The position numbers and the translations under genes were made by a program. The notes under the pieces are model-generated. The model had not been told where the DNA came from. It did no database searches and saw only the letters and a list, made by a program, of their open reading frames with translations. Source: Pseudomonas sp. RC10 (GTDB lineage Bacteria; Pseudomonadota; Gammaproteobacteria; Pseudomonadales; Pseudomonadaceae). Taken from it: DNA of 64,000 bases. The number at the start of each line of letters is the position of its first letter. Positions within the stretch are counted from its first letter, which is position 1. Shown here in pieces: positions 27,701-36,800 of the stretch. The stretch lies in assembly GCF_038397775.1 (NCBI RefSeq), contig NZ_CP151650.1, forward strand, positions 5,022,001-5,086,000, read 5' to 3'.

Positions 27701-29247
27701 ACGAGGGTTTCCATGAAAAAATCGCTGCCTTGCGATATCAGGTCGTCGTGGGTGATCGTCGCAATCGCCTTACCGGAGTGCCGCAACTCTGCGGTCAATA
27801 ACTTTGAGCTGCTGCCTTTGATCCTTTTCGCCGTGACCTCCCAGTACACCTGACCTGCGATACCCACCACCTTGTATTGCACGGAAGATCGGTCGTCCAC
27901 GATGCTGTTGGAAACGACGAAATACTCTGTTTTCCAGGCGATCACCAGCTTTTTGCATCGCCCGATCAGCACCAGTCGCCCGTTTGACCACTGCGCCTCC
28001 AGTTCAAAATAGTCATTCAATGCGTCACCGGGTGTCCCTACTGCCGTAGGGGGCGAAGCCGCATCTCGGGCGACCGACTTGATAGTCCAGCGTAACGACG
28101 CGTCAGGGTCCAGATGAACAGCGCTGTATTGAACACGGTCGATTTTGGCGCCCGCCATGAAGACCAGCATGCTGGCAATGCCCTCACCGTCCGCGTTCAG
28201 TGGCTGGAGGAACCGACTGTACGCTGCGTAATGCTTCACCTCCTTGCCTACGCCAAAACCCTGTGATGTGAACCCTATGAGCAGTCGCGAATTCCCGCTA
28301 TCACCCTGATCCGTGCTCGCGACCATCCGATAGCCTTTGTCCAATGTGTAGTCGGTGACCTCATCTGCGAGCAACTCATCCGGTGCCTCGCCCTTGTGCA
28401 ATTCAATAGGCGCACTCCAGCTGTCATCCAGCCGCCGATACGCCAGCTTGATCGAATACTCGAACGCCCCGGTTTTTGCTCCCTCCTTGTCCAGTATCGC
28501 TTTGCCACTTTCAGCCCACACCACATACAAACGGCCGTCCATGACCACAGGTCGACAATGTTTGACCTGAGCGCCGCGAAGGGTGTCGATGGGTTTCCAC
28601 TCGGTCCAGCCGGCCATCTGCGCCTCGCTGGCCGACGCATCTTTGTAAAGATGGGATTTACGCCAGTAGAACGCGAAGGGCTCGGTACTTTGCCGCCCGA
28701 TGTAGTAGTAATCGGCGTTGAGGAACTGGGTGCTGTCTACGTAGCAGGCGCTCACGGTGAGATTGCTCACCGTCTCGAAGGCTTGCAGGTAATTGCCCAG
28801 CGCCTTCTGTACGGTGTCTTCGGCCAATCGCGCCTGAGACAATTCCGACTCGAAGGTCTTGAACATCGAGGTCTTGTCCAGCCGTAGCGCCGGTTGCAAG
28901 TAGTTTTCCGGGTAGTCCGCGAGCATCTGGTAACCCGCCCACAGGCTGTACTGGGACATCCCGTCACGCCACAGCGCCAGCGTGTCGTGGCTGACACTCC
29001 CGTAGCCCGGCTCCATGCCGTTATAGATCGCATGAATATGCTGTTGCACGCTGGCGATGCCTTGGGCGACCCGGCTGGTGTCGACCTCTGCCGTGACCTG
29101 ATTGTCGATCAGCAGGTATTCGTACAGATCGTTCTCGTTGTGTACCCGCGTCGGCTGATCGCTTTGTGGCACCCGTTGTCCGAGATACCAGGCCACCAGA
29201 GCATCGCGGCGTTGTTGTTCCAGAACCCCAATGATCGACTGATCCAT
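24700..29247 (-). CDS. Tc toxin A-subunit C-terminal part, TcaB-like (copy 2)
   Basis: A 1515-residue protein resembling TcaB, the pore-forming half of split Tc toxin A subunits. The start (MDQSIIGVLEQQRR) has AGGA nine bases upstream. Order of regions: a TcaB start signature (LVAWYLGQ, DLYEYLLIDNQV, EVDTSRVAQGIASVQQ); a neuraminidase-like beta region (about 150-700); the ABC-toxin region (ANGLYFWEIFFHAPHL, PQVRVAPLFPPP); long amphipathic helices with a hydrophobic hairpin near 1100-1140 (GAIGGMVFGGVAFAAAEVL), the probable pore; then LSQMSTLYFQAYDAVLS and a TcB-binding C-terminus (DRDYPGHYLRQL). It follows a paralogue by 39 bases. No TcB/TcC partner is encoded in the window. Confidence 0.88.
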   Translation of the reverse strand: MDQSIIGVLEQQRRDALVAWYLGQRVPQSDQPTRVHNENDLYEYLLIDNQVTAEVDTSRVAQGIASVQQHIHAIYNGMEPGYGSVSHDTLALWRDGMSQYSLWAGYQMLADYPENYLQPALRLDKTSMFKTFESELSQARLAEDTVQKALGNYLQAFETVSNLTVSACYVDSTQFLNADYYYIGRQSTEPFAFYWRKSHLYKDASASEAQMAGWTEWKPIDTLRGAQVKHCRPVVMDGRLYVVWAESGKAILDKEGAKTGAFEYSIKLAYRRLDDSWSAPIELHKGEAPDELLADEVTDYTLDKGYRMVASTDQGDSGNSRLLIGFTSQGFGVGKEVKHYAAYSRFLQPLNADGEGIASMLVFMAGAKIDRVQYSAVHLDPDASLRWTIKSVARDAASPPTAVGTPGDALNDYFELEAQWSNGRLVLIGRCKKLVIAWKTEYFVVSNSIVDDRSSVQYKVVGIAGQVYWEVTAKRIKGSSSKLLTAELRHSGKAIATITHDDLISQGSDFFMETLVARKTIAPGEAYFQQNSHRGFEVFIADGRHLELQEDAVTRKGDPLTLNTALGHYNKKWLKRADPITLNGSAMSSVIYHEWPASDENVRTYQWGAEPDGNLRTRYGLNGFTITREVVGNTVPYLRTSDLGAQYLDLTNAAVGAGKVRVRLNTLFAKDLTRKASLSLISALSWEIQHTEEPLLPDQTAPAYLDFSGANGLYFWEIFFHAPHLIATRLQQEFDYAGAQQWLELLFNPQVRVAPLFPPPAEIDWLPYWTCRPLGLPDNPALELEGLTNPDAIARGAPSHYRKAIFMLYLNNLIAWGDMLYRQVTRDTLNEAKLLYVRALSLLGPLSKGRSISRWDPVPLEDAAAEQADTFAALESSVGERAFSPVPIPRNEAPWLRLLDQSIFRLPVNTQLLDLWDTLDQRLHNLRHNLTLDGKPMHLALYEVPANPLDLLRAQLNGSSLSQRRLGSLAIVPPYRFRAMLPRAQNAVEMLIRFSLQVLSHMEAKDRAEQDELQQGHLLEDLASFAEKLQQNAIDEAAKGLDVMQANRQGVEARKRYYDEQISHDVSAEEQAAHQAREASVSAMLAARQFGMTGHLANLAPNLFGGAIGGMVFGGVAFAAAEVLEASAAQDSERAQQLLISDTQRRRREEWQHQARQAQIELEVLDRQIEAQQVTLSSTRTSLAQAAKSREQAQALYAFIKGRATNAGLYQWLLSQMSTLYFQAYDAVLSMCLSTEACWQYEVGDRDTQFISTSAWVDNRFGFTAGDTLRLGLMQMESAFLTRHERRLEITKTLSLKALLKDYDPGAGPEPSAVTGWDAVLDTLRSKGEIDFQLNSSTFDRDYPGHYLRQLVRISVSLPVVLKPYQDVHATLSQQTSSYLLKPEIGNVKFLYQQAGELLEGSDDDLRQDHLVTNPRANQQIGLSTGVDDHGMFQLDFGDERYFPFEGTGAISRWTLSFPHHETEDQQAMLDTLTDVILHIRYLAVDGGKAFAADVEKLVAAVENVGAERQATSLT

Positions 29248-29286
29248 GGTGTATTCCTCATCATCCGTTGATGTGCGTTGACCCGC

Positions 29287-32200
29287 TTAGCTAGATGGAA
29301 GCGCCTTGCGCCGTGCAGCTGGCAGTGGTGTCGTTCCGTTGTTCGGGATCAGGCCTTTGATCGCTTCGGCAAAGGGTTTGCCGCCATCTACCGCGTAATA
29401 GCGCACGTGCACGATGATGTCTTGCAGCCCGTCGAACAGCGCCTGCTGGTGAGCGCTGGCATGGCGGGGGAAGGTCAGCGTCCAGCTGGACACCGCCCCA
29501 GTGCCTTCGAACGGCGAATAACGCTCGTCATCCCGCCTCGATGTCCCGCTGTCTTCCAGATCACCGGAAATCGCCACCTGCTGATTGAGCCGTGGATTGG
29601 CCACGACGAAGCGCGGATCGACGTCGTCATGCTCGCCTTCCAGCTCGTGCGCCTGCTGATACAGGTATTTGCTGCCGCCCAGATCAGGCTTGAGCAGGTA
29701 ACTGCTGCTCAATTGGCTAAGCATCAGGCGGGCGTTTTCGTAAGGCCCGAGAACACCAGGCAGGGACACCGATACCTGCGCCAGTTGCCTTAAGTAATGG
29801 CCGGGGTAATCGCGGTCGAACAGCGACGGTGTGAGCTGAAAGTCCAGGGCTCCAGCGTTGCGCAAACGTGCGATGACGGCCGCCCAATCCGACTCACCGC
29901 CCTCGCCGGGATACTGCTGCAGCAGGCGGCGCAGGGAGACGGTTTTGACCAGGCTCAGGCGCCGTTCATCGCGCAGCAGATACGCCGACTCCATCTGCAG
30001 CAAGCCCAGGTTCAGACTCTCCCCAGCGGTCAGGCCATGGCGGTTATCGACCCACGCACCGAGCGGGATGAACGTGGTCTGCGGCTCGCCGATTTCATAC
30101 TGCCAACAGGCTTCAGCCGCCAGGCACAACGACAACACCGCGTCGTACGCCTGAAAATACAACGTCGACATCTGGCTGAGCAGCCATTCATGCAACGCCG
30201 CGTTGGTCGCGCGATTCTGCATGAACGCATACATCGATTGCGCGTGTTGCCGAGCCATCGCCGACCGCTCACGCTTGATCTGCGCCGAGGCGATCTGCAT
30301 CCGGTGCTGCTCGATCTGGCGCTCTGTCGCCTCGACATGATGCCGGGCCTGATCCCGAAGCATTGTCCACTCTTCGCGACGCCTGGCCTGTGCATCGGCA
30401 CGCAAATGGACCTCGGCGGCGTCCGAAAACGCCATACCAACGCCTTCCATGAGCGACGCCGCCGCCCAGAACGGAGCGCTCCAGTTCCAGCCACCGGGCA
30501 CTGGAATCGGAAATGGACCGGGTAGAAATGTAATGGTGTTGGGTGGCGTACCCGCCGCATGCCCGGTGGCTCGGGCCGCGGCAGCCAAGCCTCTCGCGAC
30601 GCTCACATCGGCAAACAGCGCCTCTGCCCTGCGTTCGGCCGCGCTGACATCCTGCGCCAGCAACCCTTCGTAATACGCGATCTGCGCCTGATGCTGGGCG
30701 CGGCTGGCAGCGCTGACCTCAAGGGTGCGTTGAGCCTGCTCGATCGCCAGGGCGTCGAGCTGCTCGACAAAGGCCGACAGCTCCAGCACGTGGCCCTGTT
30801 GCAGGGATTGCTGTTCGGCGTGATCGCGCATTTCCATCGCCTGGCGGACCTGCTCGCCAAAACGGGTCAGCATGTCCACGCTGTCGCGGGCATGGGGCAA
30901 CATCGCCGCGAACCGGTAAGGCGGGACGCTGCCCTGGGCGCCCAGACGGCGCAACGACACGTTGCTGCCTGCCAGTTGCGCGCGCAGCAGGTCCAACGGA
31001 TTGGCCGGGGCCTCATAGAGTGCGAGGGCCATCGGCCGGCCATCGAGGGTGAGGTTGTTGCGCAGGTTGTGCAGGCGCTGATCCAATTGCTCCCACAGGT
31101 CCAGCAGGCGCGTATTGACGGGCAAACGGAACCACGGCGCGTCGATCAACCGCAGCCAGGGCGGCTCGGCGGACGTGCGCGGCGTGTCCTGTGGGCAGAC
31201 GAATGCCGACGTCTCGAACGAAGCGAACGTCTCGCTTTGGTAATCGGCGGCGTCTTGTAGCGACATCGGCGTCCATCGGCTGATGCTGCGCCCCTTGGAC
31301 AGCGGCCCCAACAACGACAGCGCGCGCACGTAATGCAATTTCGCCTCGTTAAGCGCATCACGGGTGACCTGCCGGTAGAGCGAGTCACCCCAGGCGATGA
31401 GGTTGTCCAGGTACAGGGTGAAAATCGCCTTGCGGTAATGCGAAGGCGCACCGTAAGCGATGGCATCCGGATCCCGAGGGGCGGCCACATCCCGCAGCGG
31501 ATCGTCGGCAAACCCCAGTGGGCGGCAGGTCCAGTAGGGTTGCCACTGCACTTGATCGGGCGGCGGGTACAACGGCGCGACGCGCACCTGTGGATCGAAC
31601 AGATAATTCAACCACTGCTCAGCCCCGGCGTAATCAAAGGCATGGTGCAGGCGCCACGCGGCCAGGTGCGGCAGGTGGAAAAAGATCTCCCAGAAGTAGC
31701 GGCCATTGGCGCCGTTGAAGTCCACCGGTGGCCGGGGTTTCGTGCTGTCTTCAGGCAGCGGGGGTTCCAGCGTGTGTTGGGTTTCCCACCCCAGAGCGCC
31801 GCCCAGAGATCGCTCGGCCTTGCGCACCAGTTCGCTGGCGAAGGTGGTGTTCAGGCGCACGAAGCGAAGATGGGGCAGCCCCAGGCTTGTGAGGTCGAGG
31901 AACAACCCGCCTTCGACGGTTTTGACGAACGTTGGAATCTCGGCCGAGCGTTCGGTGCGCAGGTAATTGAACTCGTTGTAACCAATGCCACTGGCGGGGT
32001 CAGCGTTGCCCACGTAAAGCACGCCCAGATCGGGTTTATTGGCGGTGCCGTCCCAAAGCATCGGCTCGACAGGCGAGCGTGCGGCGCCGTTGAACACCAG
32101 CGTGTGAGGGGCGCGTGGCTGATTTCGCCATAATCCGACCCTGCCCATGGTGGGCATGGCATGCGCAGGCGTTGATCCATGCCAGGGTTTGGCGCAGCGG

Positions 32201-33495
32201 ATGGACGCCTCCACGATGAGGTTCTGGTCGGGATGGATAAGCCTGGCATCGAGTTCGAGATACGGGTTGAGCGCCCCGTCCAGACGGTCGCCGCCGGCGT
32301 TCCACACCACGCTTTTCAAGCCCCAGATCTTGCCCCCGTTGTCGGCTCCGGTGATCGTGAATTGCGCACTGCCCGGGCCGTTCTTGAACTGGACGATCAG
32401 AGAACGATCGAGCGACGGCAGACTATCGCCCAGGACAACTGTCTTCCAGAGCGTGGTGCGGATCTCGAGCAACACCCTGACGGGCGGGCTGTCGGTCTTT
32501 TCCCCTCGTTTGATGATCGCAATCACTAGCCTGGGCTCAGGGGCGTAACGCGCATCTTGCGCCGCGATGAGTACGTGCCCGCCACTTTCCAGCGTGGCGA
32601 AGGATGGCAGCGTCGTCTCGCGCAAACGGATCGTCGCACTCCAGCGGCCGTTGCTTTGCAGATAACTGGCATTGAGGTGATAAAAGAAACGGTCCGTCAT
32701 TGGTTTGTCGTTGGCGTCCAACACGTCGCGCACCTGCTCAAGCCATACCAGATGCAAACGCCCCTCGACCACCGCTGCCCGCACATGGGTGACCTGGCCG
32801 GAGGTCTCCACATCGATCGTTTTCCACTCCGTCCAGGCAGACGGCGGCACATGGGTGCTGTTCTCATCCACATCAATGGCAGCCTTGCGCCAGTAATAAC
32901 GCGACGAGTCGGTCGGCGAGCGACCGATGAAGTAATAATCGGCCCGCCGAAAATCCACGCCGTCGACGTAGCAGCACACGGTGTCCAGATTGCTCACTTC
33001 CTCGAACTGCGTGAGGTAGGCGCCCAAGGCCTTTTGCACCGAGTCAGGCGTCAAGCGCGCCTGCCCCAATGCGCCTTCGAATGCCTGAAACGCCTCGGTC
33101 TTGCCCAGCCGCAACGTCGGATTGAGGTAGTTCTCCGGATAATCCACCAGCGCCTGATACCCCGCCCACGTGCTGTATTGACTCATTGCCTCATGCCACA
33201 ACGCTCGCGACTGTCGATGCTGCTCCACGTCCCCGACCTGTTCGAAGCCGGGCTCCATGCCGTTGTAGATGGCGTGGACGTGCTGCTGCACACTGGCGAT
33301 GCCTTGGGCGACGCGGCTGGTGTCGACCTCGGCGCTGATCTGGTTGTCGATCAGCAGGTATTCGTAGAGATCGTCCGCGGTGATGATGTTATCGGGCGCG
33401 GGCGAGTTTTTGTCGGGCACGAGCTGGCCGAGGTAATAGGCGACAAGGGCGTCGCGGTGGGGCTGGGCGAGTAGTGCAGTGATCTTCGTGTCCAT
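29287..33495 (-). CDS. Tc toxin A-subunit C-terminal part, TcaB-like (copy 1)
   Basis: A 1402-residue paralogue of the next gene, with the same domain order and shared phrases (DLYEYLLIDNQ, EVDTSRVAQGIASVQQ, LSKGRSISRW, LSQMSTLYFQAYDAVLS, DRDYPGHYLRQL). It is shorter in the central beta region, where receptor-binding inserts usually lie, and has a Pro-rich hydrophobic stretch (GPFPIPVPGGWNW) at the tip of the pore helices, unlike copy 2. The ATG at 33495 lacks a clear Shine-Dalgarno; about 330 non-coding bases separate it from the Ig protein gene, so a separate promoter is possible. The differences suggest diverged targets or a hetero-oligomer; this is inference. Confidence 0.88.
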   Translation of the reverse strand: MDTKITALLAQPHRDALVAYYLGQLVPDKNSPAPDNIITADDLYEYLLIDNQISAEVDTSRVAQGIASVQQHVHAIYNGMEPGFEQVGDVEQHRQSRALWHEAMSQYSTWAGYQALVDYPENYLNPTLRLGKTEAFQAFEGALGQARLTPDSVQKALGAYLTQFEEVSNLDTVCCYVDGVDFRRADYYFIGRSPTDSSRYYWRKAAIDVDENSTHVPPSAWTEWKTIDVETSGQVTHVRAAVVEGRLHLVWLEQVRDVLDANDKPMTDRFFYHLNASYLQSNGRWSATIRLRETTLPSFATLESGGHVLIAAQDARYAPEPRLVIAIIKRGEKTDSPPVRVLLEIRTTLWKTVVLGDSLPSLDRSLIVQFKNGPGSAQFTITGADNGGKIWGLKSVVWNAGGDRLDGALNPYLELDARLIHPDQNLIVEASIRCAKPWHGSTPAHAMPTMGRVGLWRNQPRAPHTLVFNGAARSPVEPMLWDGTANKPDLGVLYVGNADPASGIGYNEFNYLRTERSAEIPTFVKTVEGGLFLDLTSLGLPHLRFVRLNTTFASELVRKAERSLGGALGWETQHTLEPPLPEDSTKPRPPVDFNGANGRYFWEIFFHLPHLAAWRLHHAFDYAGAEQWLNYLFDPQVRVAPLYPPPDQVQWQPYWTCRPLGFADDPLRDVAAPRDPDAIAYGAPSHYRKAIFTLYLDNLIAWGDSLYRQVTRDALNEAKLHYVRALSLLGPLSKGRSISRWTPMSLQDAADYQSETFASFETSAFVCPQDTPRTSAEPPWLRLIDAPWFRLPVNTRLLDLWEQLDQRLHNLRNNLTLDGRPMALALYEAPANPLDLLRAQLAGSNVSLRRLGAQGSVPPYRFAAMLPHARDSVDMLTRFGEQVRQAMEMRDHAEQQSLQQGHVLELSAFVEQLDALAIEQAQRTLEVSAASRAQHQAQIAYYEGLLAQDVSAAERRAEALFADVSVARGLAAAARATGHAAGTPPNTITFLPGPFPIPVPGGWNWSAPFWAAASLMEGVGMAFSDAAEVHLRADAQARRREEWTMLRDQARHHVEATERQIEQHRMQIASAQIKRERSAMARQHAQSMYAFMQNRATNAALHEWLLSQMSTLYFQAYDAVLSLCLAAEACWQYEIGEPQTTFIPLGAWVDNRHGLTAGESLNLGLLQMESAYLLRDERRLSLVKTVSLRRLLQQYPGEGGESDWAAVIARLRNAGALDFQLTPSLFDRDYPGHYLRQLAQVSVSLPGVLGPYENARLMLSQLSSSYLLKPDLGGSKYLYQQAHELEGEHDDVDPRFVVANPRLNQQVAISGDLEDSGTSRRDDERYSPFEGTGAVSSWTLTFPRHASAHQQALFDGLQDIIVHVRYYAVDGGKPFAEAIKGLIPNNGTTPLPAARRKALPSS

Positions 33496-33826
33496 AGTGC
33501 CGTACGCTCGCGTATCTCAAAGTAATAAATAGCGATATGCCAGGCGAAAGCCAGAGCGGATAATTCTAGTGAGTAACCCCGTGAAAGTTTGAAAATCAGC
33601 CACCCCACCAACCGAAATTGCGCAATATAGAAAAGAAGCGTTGTTATCCTTAACGGCATTCACAATGCACCTCGGTTGTTTCGCTACGCTTATCCATTTG
33701 ATGAGCTCCGATTGGCAAGCAATCGATATCACGTTCATCGGGCCAACTCATATTAACCTCGGCGGCGCTTAACTGTTTATCGAGGTACGCCATTAGAACA
33801 ACAGCCTGCCAGGCAACATTGGCTGG
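33496..33826. other. AT-richer intergenic gap inside the Tc locus
   Basis: A 331-base gap between the Ig-repeat gene and TcaB copy 1, visibly richer in A and T than the flanks. Short minus-strand frames exist (for example 73 codons at 33738-33517), but none has a ribosome site or family features. It might hold a promoter for the TcaB genes. I see no repeat or terminator. Confidence 0.5.
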
Positions 33827-36800
33827 CTATTCCTTCAGCCGCCGACTCAACGCGAGAAGGTGCTCATCATAGATGACACGACCTGCTTCACTTAAAAGCT
33901 TGTACTCGGCATCCGATAAAGACGCTCTCTCTTCGAATTCTGACAGGCCAGGGGCTAACAGAAGAGTAGACCCGGGATTCAAAACCACGTACCCCCCCAA
34001 TCCAATAGAACGACCAACACTCAATAAACTCCCGACCCTTACGTCTTCCGAAACCTCCCCAAATGCACACGGCAGCAGATATTCATCGGGTAAAAAGGCT
34101 CTCATTTCAAAATTAATGGTGGTATTGATCCAGGCGGTGATAGCCTCCAACTCAATCGCTTCACCTGTGTAATAACGATCTAAAACCAAGGGAGGATACG
34201 TCACTGTTACAAGACGTGACAGCCAAAGTAAAGCTGGGCCAAGATTGAAAATCCACCCCAACCGATAGGTTTTTTCCCCTACATTGATTCCCGCGTAGAC
34301 TAAACGGAATGTAAATGACTCGGGCTTGTCCCATGGCTCTGCCGAAATTTCAAATAAATGAGGGGCATCGCCCGACACCACTTCTTTATTCAAATCCTGG
34401 ATAGCAAGACCTATTGAAGAATACGCTGGCCCCGGATTAGTTAACGAATACTTCGCGCCACGAACAGGCTTTCCTGCGCTATCAGATACCGTCACACTAA
34501 TCTGATAGCGCGTTGTTCTTGATAGAAGATCTGGCGAAAGCGCATCAAAAGCAAGAGGATTACCTACTATCTTGGTAGTAAACACCCATGTATCTACAAC
34601 CACAGAAAAGTTCTGGCTTTTACCGGACTTCGGCTCTTTCAGTGTGACCGTATGATTACCCGGCGTATCAAACCCCTTTTTGAACGTCACTTTTCCATTG
34701 CCATCTGACTTACTTTTTACGGTTGTACCGCCCACCGTCAATTCCACCTCGATTCCGGAAAGCTTTCTGGTGCCGGCTTTGAGTACGGCCGAAAATTCGA
34801 CGTCGGGAGAGTGATTGATGATGTATTCAGGGTCGCTGATGTAAGGCTCCGTGATCTCCACTTGGGAAGCATTCACAGTAAAAATCTTGCTCGCTTCGGA
34901 CTTCGGCTCTTTCAGTGTGACGGTATGACTACCCGGCGTATCAAACCCCTTTTTGAAAGTCACTTTTCCATTGCCATCCGACTTATTTTTTACGGTTGTA
35001 CCCCCCACCGTCCATTCCACCTCGACGCCAGAAAGTGTTCTGGGGCCGGCTTTAAGCACGGCCGAAAACTCGACGTCCGCTGAGTGTTTGATAATGTATT
35101 CAGGGTTGCTGACGGAAGGCTCCGTAATTCCCACTCGGTAAACATTGAACGGAAATTCTACCAAATGCCCGGACAACACCACCTTGGCCGTGACCTTGCG
35201 CTCACCCGTCACTCCAAAACCTTTCGCTGAATAGGAGGCTTTCCCCGCACTGTCAGATTCGGTGTCTTTCTGTTTTTCACCGTCCACACCCCATTCGACT
35301 TGAGCGTTGGCCTGAGCCCCGCCTGCTGCGGCGAGCCATACTGCGAACGTCAATTCGGGGGTGTGTCCGATGATGTAGTCAACAGCGGCGGTGGGCTCTT
35401 GTCTTTCAATAGCCACTTCGTACGCCTCCACGGTGTAGGTGGCCGTTTGAGAGGGCGTCTTGGTGATCTTGGCCGTGACTGTATGAGTGCCCTTCGTCGT
35501 GAAATCCTTCTCTATGTAGGCCACACCTGGGGCCTGGGTATTCGAGTCGCCACTGGCCGCGCCATCTTTTAACCACAAGACGTTAACGCCGGATATCAAT
35601 TTTCCGCCCGCTTTGATCGTTGCTGAGAACTGGATTTTTTTTGACATCCCGAGCACGTACTTCGACGCCTTGGGCGCGTGATCGGCAATGACCATGTTGT
35701 ATGCTTTGACCGGGAACGTTTGCCGCTGACCGGAGTTGTGAACTTCTACGATGACCGAGTGATCACCTTCGGCTGCAAATGCTTCGGTATGGGTGACCAT
35801 GCCCTGGCTGTCTGACGTCACAATCCCCTTATTGGCGTTATCCACCAGCCAGTTGACCTTCTTGTTTGCGAGCGGTTTGTTATCCGCCGTTAGCCAAGCT
35901 TTGAAGACAATGGGGTCGGAATGCGCTATGACGAAATCGATGGACCCCGGCGGCTCTCTTTTGGCAATGACCACATCAAAGGCTTTCACGCTGAACGTTA
36001 CCCACAGCCCGTTACTCAACTTCGCCGAAACCGTGTGCTCACCGGCCTTGAAGTCAAAAGTGATGACCGCTTTGCCTGTGTTGTCCGACTCACTTTCCTT
36101 GGGGGGATCACCCGCCACTGACCATTGAACTTTAGTGCGTGGCGGCACGTGCCCCTTAACGGCCAGCATCACCGAGAAGTTGATCGCGGGAGAATGCCCC
36201 ACCACATACTCCGTGCCGCTGGCATTCTTGGAGGCGATCTCTAGAGGCCCGGTGGGTGTGGTCGGGCTGACGCCACTGATGTAGGGGTGCGCAGCGGTGG
36301 CCGTCACCTTGGCTTCACCCGATTCCTTTGCCCTGTAACGAGTGGTTGCCACGCCGTTGGCATCGGTGCTGGTTTCAGGATCAAGAATGTCCCCGGTATC
36401 GGCGCTCCAATTGACCAATCCATTCGACCTGGGTTTGCCATTGAGCCCGAACAACACGCACGTCACCTGAGTTTCGACATCAATGATCGCCGACGGCGCT
36501 TCGAACTCGACAGACTTGACGTAATACAACTCCAACTCTTCAACGTGAGCCATCACGGCGGTGTAGCCATTCTTGGATAGACCGCCGTTCAACAGCACAT
36601 TGGCCTTGGCGGCGGAGGCAAACTTGCTCAACTCAACCAGGTTGTCGCACGCGACGCTGCCGTCCGCATTGCGTTGGGTGGGGGTCGTGGCACTGATCTC
36701 CAACGCCGGGATGTCGAGGGTGCATTGCTCGATAGTTTCCCCCCAGTTCCACATCGCGCCCGGCTTATGATCACCAAACCATTCGGTCTTGGTCTTGAAC

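Noticed and set aside
33351..33738. Short minus-strand frames in the gap between the Ig gene and TcaB copy 1
   Set aside because: No ribosome sites and no family features, and one runs into TcaB in another frame. The hydrophobic content comes from AT-rich sequence.
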